Positions 1 to 5,448 of a DNA stretch of 5,748 nt are shown in pieces. The DNA lies in contig DAOWHI010000010.1 of the NCBI GenBank assembly GCA_030641505.1, positions 1 through 5,748 of the forward strand, written 5' to 3'. The number at the start of each line of letters is the position of its first letter. Within the stretch, counting starts at the first letter, position 1. The notes under the pieces are model-generated. The model was not told where the DNA came from. It worked only from the letters and a program-made list of their open reading frames with translations, and made no database searches. The position numbers and the translations under genes are program-made. The DNA comes from Gemmatimonadota bacterium. GTDB lineage: Bacteria; Gemmatimonadota; Gemmatimonadetes; JACCXV01; JAHWKZ01.

Positions 1-981
1 CTCGGATCGTTGAAGCAATCGGTCGCGGCGAAGACAATCGACGGATACCTCTGGCTTCCAAACGGGCTGCTCGACGGCGCCAAGGCCGAATATCAAGGCG
101 GCAACGCGACCAATTTTAGCGAGATGAGCGAGATACGTTCGGCCGTTCAGCGCGCTGTCCAGCGCACCCGATTGGAGGTCGCGGGCATCGACCCCGACGC
201 GGTCGGCGAAGCCTTCCAGCAGGTCAAATTCGAGGCTCAAAAGGCGGGCGACGCCACTCGTGGCTCAAGCGGGCCGCTGATCGTACTCGGCCAGCTGATG
301 GGCTTCGTGATCTACTTCCTAGTGATTATCTACGGCTATGCGGTGGCACGGAGCGTTCAGGAGGAGAAGAAGGACCGCATCGTGGAGATCCTTCTCAGCT
401 CGATCAAGCCGGAGAACCTCATGACCGGCAAGGTGCTCGGCATCGCTGCCGCGGGACTCCTTCAGGTCACGGTGTGGGCCGTTGTCGCCGGTCTCGCGTT
501 GACTTTCGGTCAGGGATTCCTCCAACAGTTCGAGGGAATTGGGTTTGAGCTGCCGCAGGTTCCGCTATGGGTGGGCCTGATCTTCCTGTTCTATTTCGCC
601 GGCGGTTTCTTCTTGTACGCCAGCATGTACGCCGCAGTGGGTGCCGCGTCGACCTCCGATCAGGAGGTCCAGCAGATGCAGTTCCCGTTGATCATGCCAC
701 TCATGATGGGGTTTTTCATAGCATTCGCGGTTCTAAACGACCCGGATGGCCCGACCTCGGTTGCGGGATCCATGATCCCCTTCACATCGCCGGTCGTGAT
801 GCCGATCCGGGCGACTATGGTCAACGTGTCAGGAACGGAGTTGGCCACATCGATGCTGTTCCTGGCCTTTGCCTGTGTCGCGTTTCTCTGGATCGGTAGC
901 CGCGTGTACCGGGTGTCGATTCTGGCGACGGGAAAGCGCCCGACACCGCGCCAGCTCTGGCGCTGGATGCTGACCAGCTAG
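1..981 (+). CDS. ABC-2 type transporter permease, NatB-like (5'-truncated by window)
   Basis: This is the membrane subunit of an ABC exporter. The reading frame is open from base 1, so the true start lies upstream and the TTG at position 10 is only an internal Leu codon. About 326 residues are visible. The first ~85 are hydrophilic and match the extracytoplasmic domain that follows TM1 in NatB/ABC-2 permeases (COG1668); TM1 itself is missing. About five hydrophobic segments follow, near visible residues 93-115, 146-169, 189-214, 226-246 and 284-300. Right after the first is the family hallmark EEKKDRIVEIL (about residues 121-131), then GKVLG (about 143-147), and later a MIPFTSP stretch (about 258-264). 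NatB pairs with an ATPase (NatA) in Na+ export in Bacillus, but homologues handle varied or unknown substrates, so no substrate is assigned. The partner ATPase would be expected just upstream, outside the window. The gene ends with TAG 4 bp before the convergent ClC gene. Confidence 0.88.
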   Translation, partial: LGSLKQSVAAKTIDGYLWLPNGLLDGAKAEYQGGNATNFSEMSEIRSAVQRAVQRTRLEVAGIDPDAVGEAFQQVKFEAQKAGDATRGSSGPLIVLGQLMGFVIYFLVIIYGYAVARSVQEEKKDRIVEILLSSIKPENLMTGKVLGIAAAGLLQVTVWAVVAGLALTFGQGFLQQFEGIGFELPQVPLWVGLIFLFYFAGGFFLYASMYAAVGAASTSDQEVQQMQFPLIMPLMMGFFIAFAVLNDPDGPTSVAGSMIPFTSPVVMPIRATMVNVSGTELATSMLFLAFACVAFLWIGSRVYRVSILATGKRPTPRQLWRWMLTS

Positions 982-985
982 ACCG

Positions 986-3046
986 CTACTCGCCTCGCAA
1001 CCGTCCCACGCTCGCTTCGTCGCCCATCACAACCAACGCGTCGCCGCGTTTGAGAACCGTTTCGGCACGCGGCGCGATCCGTTGCTCTCGACCGCTCATA
1101 TCCAAGCGCTCTATGGCGATGACGCTCACGCCGAACTGCTGCCGCAACTGAACCTCCTGGAGCGACTTGCCGACCATCTTGGCGGGCACCGGCACCTTCG
1201 CCATCTGCGATTCGGCTGGCAGCTCGAAGTAGTCGAATCCGGTTCCCTCGACGGTTCGCATCTTAGCCAGCAGCGCGTTGCGGCGCAGGATCTCTCGATC
1301 AAACGCACCTAACACGCCACGTCGCGTTACGATCCCGACGAATCGCCTATCGACTTCATTGTCGATCACCGGGAGCTGTCCCAAGTCCCGCAGCCACAAC
1401 TTCTCGTTCACTTCGACGAGCGAGGTCTCCGGTGTGACAACCGGAATCTCGGAGACGAGATCAAGTGCGATCAGCGGACCCGTCTCCCGTTCGCTGAGGA
1501 ATCGCTTGACCTCGTGCAGCTCGACGATGCCGATAAAGCGTCCGTCCTCGTCCCCGATGTAGAGCTGAAGCCAACGCGATTCGTTGAAGATCTCGACCAG
1601 TTTCTCGAGCGATAGATCCTGTGGATGGAGCTCGACGTTGGGGAGCATGATGTCGCGCACCGACAGCGATCGCATCAGTCGTTCCTGTGGCGTCCCCTCC
1701 CATTCCATTCCCCGGCGTCGAAGCTCTGCGGTGTAGATCGAGGTCGGACGCAGCGCCTGCGATGTCCAGAACGCCACGACTGCCGTCAACATGAGCGGCA
1801 GGACGATGGCGTAATTCTGGGTCAGCTCGAAGATCATGATGATCGCCAGGAACGGCGCATGAGTTGTCCCGGCGACCAACCCACTCATACCGGCCAGCGC
1901 ATAGGCGCCGGCTGATCCGGTCTGGTCCGGGAGCCAGGCATGCAGCACGCCACCGAAGACGCCGCCAATCATAGCGCCAAGAAACATCGTCGGCGTGAAG
2001 ATCCCGCCCGAGCCACCGGACGCGAGCGTGGCCGAGGTGGCGATCATCTTCACGAAAAACAGGGTCGCCATGAGCGCCAGGCTCAGCTGCCCGGCGAGCA
2101 CGAGGTTTATCGGCAGGTAGCCGTTGCCCAACACGAACGGCCAGGCGGCAGCGAGCAGTCCAATGACTGCGCCACCGAGCGTCATGCGTGCCAATTGCGA
2201 AAGCTCTACCCGATCCCACAACCGGTACATGCGCTCCATCGCGATCTGGAACAACACGGCACCCAATCCGGCGAGAAAACCGAGCATCAAGTAGGGAATG
2301 ATCTCCCAAACCGACACCATCGCGTATTCCGATCCCGGCGGGTAGATCGGGCCAGGGCCAACGAAGAAACGCGTCACCAGAGTCGAGATCGCGGCCGCGA
2401 TAATCGCGGGACCGAAGAACAGCATGTTGAAAGAACCGATAATGACTTCCATGACGAACAACGTGGCACCGATCGGGGTGTTGTACGCCGCGGCGAAACC
2501 GGCTGCGATGCCAGCAGCCATCAAGATGCGAACGCGATCCTCTGAGAATCCAAACGACCGGCCGACGCGTGAGCCAATCGCCGCCGCGATCTGACCCATC
2601 GGCCCCTCGCGACCGACGGCACCACCCGAGGCGAGCGTCATCAGCGACGACGAGGCCCGCTCGAGCGCCGAAGACAGCTGGATCGTCTGCCCGCCGATCG
2701 AGATGACCTCGAGGATCTCCGGGAACCCGTCCTTGTCCCGGCGCAGGCGGGAGAAAAGAATCGCCAAGCCCGCCGCCGCGCCGGCGCCTAGGATTGGGAC
2801 GCCGATCCGGTAGAAGCGCGGCGCTCCGAGCGCCGCCACGATCAGCTCGTCGGGCCGGCCCCAGAACAGCCAGACCGCCATGTCGAACAGCCATCGGAAA
2901 GCCGCACCGGCGAGACCCCCGAGAAGTCCAACCATGCAGACGGCGACAAAAAACAGCGCGTTTTCATTGCCGGCGAACTGGGCCCGAAGGCGGCGAACGA
3001 AGAGTTGGGCCGGGAGCCCGACCGCGCTGAGGAAAGACAGGTTCAC
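986..3046 (-). CDS. ClC-family chloride channel/transporter with CBS pair and TrkA-C-like domain
   Basis: This 686-residue inner-membrane ClC protein moves anions, probably as a dimer. The ClC core spans about residues 28-440. The gating glutamate lies in GREGP (E147), and the helix N anion-site motif GSGGIFTP is at 345-352 (I349, F350). The helix R tyrosine is Y438. Two CBS domains (about 461-517 and 529-585) form a Bateman module, usually a nucleotide or ionic-strength sensor. A C-terminal TrkA-C/RCK_C-like domain (about 605-684) is a typical ligand-binding regulatory tail. Two key positions are unusual. The helix D motif GSGIPE reads KDGFPE (105-110), placing Asp106 where the anion-coordinating Ser107 of E. 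coli ClC sits. The internal proton glutamate (E203 in E. coli) aligns with Val201, as in many true channels. The start is GTG; an in-frame TGA lies directly before it, so no earlier start exists, and the next ATG (residue 38) would cut into the first helix. No clear Shine-Dalgarno is seen. It lies 33 bp after the CGNR gene, probably co-transcribed. Confidence 0.93.
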   Translation of the reverse strand: MNLSFLSAVGLPAQLFVRRLRAQFAGNENALFFVAVCMVGLLGGLAGAAFRWLFDMAVWLFWGRPDELIVAALGAPRFYRIGVPILGAGAAAGLAILFSRLRRDKDGFPEILEVISIGGQTIQLSSALERASSSLMTLASGGAVGREGPMGQIAAAIGSRVGRSFGFSEDRVRILMAAGIAAGFAAAYNTPIGATLFVMEVIIGSFNMLFFGPAIIAAAISTLVTRFFVGPGPIYPPGSEYAMVSVWEIIPYLMLGFLAGLGAVLFQIAMERMYRLWDRVELSQLARMTLGGAVIGLLAAAWPFVLGNGYLPINLVLAGQLSLALMATLFFVKMIATSATLASGGSGGIFTPTMFLGAMIGGVFGGVLHAWLPDQTGSAGAYALAGMSGLVAGTTHAPFLAIIMIFELTQNYAIVLPLMLTAVVAFWTSQALRPTSIYTAELRRRGMEWEGTPQERLMRSLSVRDIMLPNVELHPQDLSLEKLVEIFNESRWLQLYIGDEDGRFIGIVELHEVKRFLSERETGPLIALDLVSEIPVVTPETSLVEVNEKLWLRDLGQLPVIDNEVDRRFVGIVTRRGVLGAFDREILRRNALLAKMRTVEGTGFDYFELPAESQMAKVPVPAKMVGKSLQEVQLRQQFGVSVIAIERLDMSGREQRIAPRAETVLKRGDALVVMGDEASVGRLRGE

Positions 3047-3079
3047 TCAGCTACGATAGTGAACGCGTGCTGTAGAATG

Positions 3080-3703
3080 CTACGGGGTCCTGCGAGTGCT
3101 TTGTTTGTGTCTTTGGTAGTACCGGCGGGCCTTGGCGCGGTTTCCGCAGTCACCCATCTTGCACCAGCGACGGCTATGATTGCGGCTCGTATCGACGAAC
3201 AGCCACGTACAGTTGTCGCCGTCACACTCCTCGATCCGTTCGAGAACGTCGGAACTCAAGAGATCTGCCGCGTCACGGACGATCGGCCAGAGCATCCGAT
3301 CCAGTGCGCGCTCACCACCGACAAAGCGCCACTCGAAGCGATCTCCGTCCGGCGCGAGCCTGAGCCGCACGAGCGCGGCCGAGAGCTCGCCATCGAGGAC
3401 CGCCAAGTCCCCCGCGGCCGGTTCTCGACCCTCACGGACCGAGCGCAAGACCCGGAACAAGCCTTCGCGGAGTTCGATCGCCCGGTCGAACACCCGGTTC
3501 GCTTCCTCGGGCTTCGCCGAGGCCTCCATCAACAGGTCGCTCACTTCGTCGGCCTCCAGTAGCCCCACCGAAGCGCTCCATCCGACGACGTCCCCGTAGC
3601 TCTCGAGCCACTCAGGGGGCCCGTTTCGGTGGCCACCCTCGGTGTTGACGAAATCGAGGCTCGGCCGACCACCGACCCGAGATAAGTCTTCGAAGGTCTT
3701 CAT
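3080..3703 (-). CDS. CGNR zinc finger / ABATE domain protein, putative transcription regulator
   Basis: From the ATG at 3703 this encodes 207 residues. The N-terminal ~140 residues show the ABATE-domain signature (GRPSLDFVNTEG near residues 12-23). The C-terminal ~45 residues are a zf-CGNR domain with four cysteines, C160-x4-C165-x15-C181-x4-C186, the last opening the CGNR motif itself (C186-G-N-R). A basic KARRYYQRHK stretch follows. The Pfam families ABATE and zf-CGNR describe putative stress-induced regulators with a likely DNA-binding zinc finger; few members have been tested, so the regulatory role is family-based inference. A TTG at 3715 gives a 4-codon longer alternative. The ATG is preferred as a standard codon just ahead of the family start, but neither site has a good Shine-Dalgarno, so the mRNA may have a very short leader. 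It is divergent from the EamA unit and 33 bp upstream of the ClC gene, so it may control either or both. Confidence 0.88.
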   Translation of the reverse strand: MKTFEDLSRVGGRPSLDFVNTEGGHRNGPPEWLESYGDVVGWSASVGLLEADEVSDLLMEASAKPEEANRVFDRAIELREGLFRVLRSVREGREPAAGDLAVLDGELSAALVRLRLAPDGDRFEWRFVGGERALDRMLWPIVRDAADLLSSDVLERIEECDGDNCTWLFVDTSRNHSRRWCKMGDCGNRAKARRYYQRHKQSTRRTP

Positions 3704-3706
3704 AAT

Positions 3707-3732
3707 AACCGTCAAAATACACTTGACAGGTT
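3707..3732. repeat. Inverted repeat, candidate operator
   Basis: AACCGTCAA (3707-3715) is followed after 7 bases by TTGACAGGTT (3723-3732), whose reverse complement is AACCTGTCAA. The arms match at all 9 positions apart from one extra base in the second arm. The repeat covers the -35 hexamer of the rightward promoter and the first transcribed bases and start region of the CGNR gene, where a bound repressor could affect both directions. A related third copy, GACCATCAA, lies at 3754-3762. Operator function, and binding by the CGNR protein, are inferred from position only. Confidence 0.5.
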
Positions 3733-3751
3733 AGTATTCGTCGTGTACAAT
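3723..3751 (+). promoter_or_regulatory. Near-consensus sigma-70 promoter, rightward (small ORF and EamA exporter)
   Basis: The -35 hexamer TTGACA (3723-3728) is a perfect match. The spacer is exactly 17 bp and the -10 is TACAAT (3746-3751), one mismatch from TATAAT. Transcription would start near 3757-3759. Such a strong, unregulated-looking core in GC-rich DNA is unlikely by chance and suggests high intrinsic activity, which would make a repressor useful. It reads into the leader hairpin, the small ORF and the EamA gene. Confidence 0.75.
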
Positions 3752-3762
3752 ATGACCATCAA
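3733..3762 (-). promoter_or_regulatory. Possible leftward promoter for the CGNR-ClC unit
   Basis: On the minus strand TTGATG (3762-3757) lies 18 bp before AATACT (3738-3733), giving 5/6 and 4/6 matches to the sigma-70 hexamers. Initiation would fall near 3726, leaving a leader of roughly 23 nt before the CGNR ATG. It overlaps the rightward promoter almost entirely, so the two polymerase sites would compete. The match is modest and other -10 choices are possible in this AT-rich stretch. Confidence 0.35.
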
Positions 3763-3775
3763 ATAGATTTTAGCC

Positions 3776-3812
3776 GGTTAGGGGGTCTCCGTCAAGACCG
3801 GAGCCCCTGACC
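3776..3812 (+). promoter_or_regulatory. Stable hairpin in the leader of the EamA transcript
   Basis: GGTTA (3776-3780) pairs with TGACC (3808-3812) with one G-T pair, GGGG (3782-3785) with CCCC (3804-3807), and CTCCG (3787-3791) with CGGAG (3799-3803). This gives about 14 base pairs with two single-base bulges and a 7-nt loop. It lies about 18 nt after the predicted transcription start and 9 nt before the ribosome binding site at 3821. No T-run follows, so it is not an ordinary intrinsic terminator. It could stabilise the mRNA 5' end or bind a regulator. Confidence 0.55.
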
Positions 3813-3820
3813 ACGGAGAA

Positions 3821-3828
3821 AAGGAAGG
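3821..3828 (+). promoter_or_regulatory. Ribosome binding site of the small leader ORF
   Basis: The purine-rich AAGGAAGG lies 7 nt before the ATG at 3836, a good Shine-Dalgarno at the right distance. It is the main reason to treat the small ORF as translated, and it is the only clear ribosome entry site ahead of the EamA gene. Confidence 0.6.
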
Positions 3829-3835
3829 TCCCAAA

Positions 3836-4060
3836 ATGCTCGGATGGCTTCGGATATCGAATGGCGAGAAGCAGACCAACGGCGCAAGACGGGCTTTGCG
3901 CTCCAGCTCCAGGCGCGATCGACCGGCTCCAGGGATCGCCAACCTGCGCTTTGCGCTCTTCCCGATCGACGAGCGACGCCTGAACCGCGGGGCGCATCGA
4001 GCGATCCTCGATGCTGAGAGCATGCCCCGATCGACGTTTCTACCGCCACCCCCGGCATGA
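3836..4060 (+). CDS. Small Arg-rich ORF (74 aa) translationally coupled to EamA exporter; hypothetical
   Basis: I do not recognise this protein. It is 74 residues, strongly basic (about 13 Arg, a cluster near residues 18-29), with a short hydrophobic patch around residues 37-44 and a proline-rich C-terminus ending PPPPA. It has no predicted membrane helix or signal peptide. Support for expression is contextual: the strong promoter at 3723-3751, the Shine-Dalgarno at 3821-3828, and an ATGA overlap in which its stop TGA (4058-4060) shares bases with the EamA start ATG (4057-4059). The exporter has no Shine-Dalgarno of its own, so translation of this ORF may deliver ribosomes to it. Against it, codon use includes AGA, AGG and ATA and is less biased than in the confident genes, and the composition could be that of an untranslated leader read by chance. 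It could be a regulatory leader peptide, a lineage-specific small protein, or not a gene. Confidence 0.42.
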   Translation: MLGWLRISNGEKQTNGARRALRSSSRRDRPAPGIANLRFALFPIDERRLNRGAHRAILDAESMPRSTFLPPPPA

Positions 4061-4911
4061 GAACCCCCTCGCGTCCCGTGGTCGCGGTAGCCACCGCGTG
4101 TGTGTTGTGGGGCCTGGCCTTTCTGTTTGCCAAGGTCGCCCTGGCCGAGCTGACTGTCGCGCACATGGTGCTCTATCGGTTCCTGATCGCCTCAGTGGTG
4201 CTCATCGGTGTCGCGGCTCGCGCGGGCAAGCTGCCGCGGCGACACGACGTGCCCCTATTGCTCCTGACCGGATTGCTGTGCGTTCCGCTGACGATGCTGA
4301 CCCAGTTCGCCGGTCTCGAGCGAACGAGCGTTGCCAGCGCGTCACTGGTCATCGGTGCCGGGCCACCGCTCATCGCGGTGGCTGCGTTTCTGGTCCACCG
4401 CGAACGGCTCGGAGCGTGGGGCTGGGCGGCCGTTTTCCTGTCGACCGTTGGAGTCGGGATCATGGTCGGGGTGCCCGGTTCCGGTCACGATTGGACCGGC
4501 GATGCGCTGGTGTTCCTGTCGATGTGCTTCGTGCCGCTGTGGGTCTTGCTGAGCTTGCGCTTCGTCCACGCGTACTCGGCCACGTCGGCGACGGCTTTCG
4601 TCTTGATCGGCGGCACGCTGACGCTGGTACCGATCACGATCGGGTGGTCCGGCCTTCCGCCGATCGACGTATCCGGCCAAGCCTGGGGTGCACTGCTCGT
4701 CCTGGCGATGGCGTGCACGGTGGCGCCATTTCTGCTTTGGAACTGGGGCGTTGGCCGCATGGAAGCCGGGCGCGCCGGAGTGTTCATCAATCTGGAGCCG
4801 GTCGTCGGCGCGGCATCGGGCATGGCCCTGCTCGGCGAGTCGCTGACTTCGGGTGCGCTCGCCGGCGGAGCCCTCATACTGGTCGCTTCCGGGATCGTCA
4901 CCCGCAGCTAG
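4057..4911 (+). CDS. EamA/DMT-superfamily transporter (RhaT/YdcZ-type exporter)
   Basis: This 284-residue inner-membrane permease of the drug/metabolite transporter superfamily has the usual 10-helix length and two tandem EamA repeats (about residues 8-137 and 147-281). The first repeat shows the typical ACVLWGLAFLFAK opening (14-26), Y-R-F near 40-42 and GLERTSVASASLV (86-98). The second ends with the family signature around NWGVGRMEAGRAGVFINLEP (229-248) and the LLGESL stretch (258-263). Members usually export amino acids, other metabolites or toxic compounds by proton exchange; sequence alone does not give the substrate. The ATG at 4057 overlaps the small ORF stop. An in-frame TGA at 4015-4017 with no start between excludes a longer form. 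It lacks a Shine-Dalgarno, so coupling to the upstream ORF is likely. Divergence from a putative regulator across a shared promoter region suggests inducible expression. Confidence 0.92.
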   Translation: MRTPSRPVVAVATACVLWGLAFLFAKVALAELTVAHMVLYRFLIASVVLIGVAARAGKLPRRHDVPLLLLTGLLCVPLTMLTQFAGLERTSVASASLVIGAGPPLIAVAAFLVHRERLGAWGWAAVFLSTVGVGIMVGVPGSGHDWTGDALVFLSMCFVPLWVLLSLRFVHAYSATSATAFVLIGGTLTLVPITIGWSGLPPIDVSGQAWGALLVLAMACTVAPFLLWNWGVGRMEAGRAGVFINLEPVVGAASGMALLGESLTSGALAGGALILVASGIVTRS

Positions 4912-4962
4912 AACGACCTCGCTACCAAAGCCCCGCTTCTCGCCGCCAAAAAGACGATCGGT

Positions 4963-4999
4963 TGACTCCCTCTGTTGTGGGGAGCGACCTTAGGAGTCA
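4963..4999 (+). repeat. Overlapping alternative hairpins upstream of the DUF6632-like gene
   Basis: The 135-bp gap 4912-5046 contains TGACTCC (4963-4969) with a perfect inverted partner GGAGTCA (4993-4999). The same left arm can instead pair as CTCCC (4966-4970) with GGGAG (4980-4984), so the two stems exclude each other. There is no T-run, so it is not a terminator. A TTGACT at 4962-4967 could be a -35 hexamer, but no good -10 follows at 16-18 bp. The rest of the gap shows nothing recognisable. Confidence 0.3.
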
Positions 5000-5035
5000 C
5001 GACCGCTGCCCGCTCCACCCACACCACCACCGGTT

Positions 5036-5040
5036 GGAGG
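5036..5040 (+). promoter_or_regulatory. Ribosome binding site deciding the GTG start at 5047
   Basis: GGAGG lies 6 nt before GTG 5047. It settles the start against the TTG at 4975, whose 24 extra residues are hydrophilic and lie outside the family alignment as I recall it. Confidence 0.75.
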
Positions 5041-5046
5041 TTCCCC

Positions 5047-5430
5047 GTGGCCGAAACCGACCGCCACAAGACGCTCAGCTTGGCTCTCGTCGTGTTCGGG
5101 CTGATCTTTGTCGTTGGTATCTACCCGATGACGAGGATCTGGCCCGAAGGGTGGCGCTGGGTACCGAATCAACCCGAGTACGAAGGAATGATCATGGGCG
5201 TCTATGCGACGCTCGGGATCTTTATGTTGCTGGCGTCGCGCAATCCAGTTGAGCACCGCAGCCTGATCCTGTTCGCCGCTTGGTCCAGCATCGTCCATGC
5301 GTTGATCATGGCGTTTCAGGCGCTCGGCGATGAGGCGGACAGCGGTCACTTGCTGGGCGACGTACCCGCGCTGGCGCTAGTCGGCGTCGTTTTGCTCGTG
5401 CTGGCGCCAAAGAGAGCGCCCGCGTCCTAA
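5047..5430 (+). CDS. DUF6632-like small membrane protein
   Basis: The product is 127 residues with about four membrane helices (near 9-29, 46-64, 71-91 and 103-121). The pattern of conserved motifs matches what I recall of DUF6632 proteins: IYPMTRIWPEGWRW (25-38), then YEGMIMGVYATLG (45-57), ASRNPVEHRSLI (63-74), WSSIVHALIMAFQ (79-91) and HLLGDVP (101-107). Conserved His70, His84 and His101, plus Asp105 near the ends of helices, could be functional, but no function is established for the family and none is assigned. The GTG start is supported by a GGAGG at ideal spacing. It is 135 bp after the EamA stop, too far to be sure of co-transcription, and 18 bp before the next membrane-protein gene, with which it very probably forms an operon. 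Confidence 0.8.
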   Translation: MAETDRHKTLSLALVVFGLIFVVGIYPMTRIWPEGWRWVPNQPEYEGMIMGVYATLGIFMLLASRNPVEHRSLILFAAWSSIVHALIMAFQALGDEADSGHLLGDVPALALVGVVLLVLAPKRAPAS

Positions 5431-5434
5431 AGGC

Positions 5435-5442
5435 AGAGGAGG
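5435..5442 (+). promoter_or_regulatory. Strong ribosome binding site for the 3'-terminal gene
   Basis: AGAGGAGG lies 6 nt before GTG 5449 and just after the stop of the preceding gene, which fixes the start of the final, incomplete reading frame. Confidence 0.8.
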
Positions 5443-5448
5443 AAAAAG

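Noticed and set aside
1461..2894. 477-codon open frame on the minus strand inside the ClC gene
   Set aside because: It is an off-frame shadow of the ClC gene in GC-rich DNA; the translation is Arg/Ala/Gly-rich with no family motif, while the ClC frame carries all expected motifs.
3043..3225. 60-codon minus-strand frame whose TGA overlaps the ClC GTG start
   Set aside because: The overlap suggested a coupled gene or a frameshifted CGNR tail, but the CGNR frame ends naturally soon after its zinc finger and this frame is only its shadow.
3005..3562. 185-codon plus-strand open frame opposite the CGNR gene
   Set aside because: It is antisense to a clear ABATE/CGNR coding frame and shows no motif of its own.
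3704..3715. TTG start four codons upstream for the CGNR protein
   Set aside because: It has no Shine-Dalgarno and the extra residues add nothing to the family alignment; the ATG at 3703 is simpler, although not proven.
3776..3812. Intrinsic terminator or attenuator
   Set aside because: The stem is strong, but the following bases are purine-rich with no T-run, and transcription must pass through to reach the small ORF and EamA.
4975..5046. N-terminal extension of the DUF6632-like protein from TTG 4975
   Set aside because: The extra residues are hydrophilic and precede an ideal GGAGG-N6-GTG start at 5047.
4011..5252. 413-codon open frame on the plus strand spanning the EamA and DUF6632-like genes
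   Set aside because: It runs out of frame through two recognisable membrane proteins and has low-complexity Arg-rich composition; there is no Shine-Dalgarno.
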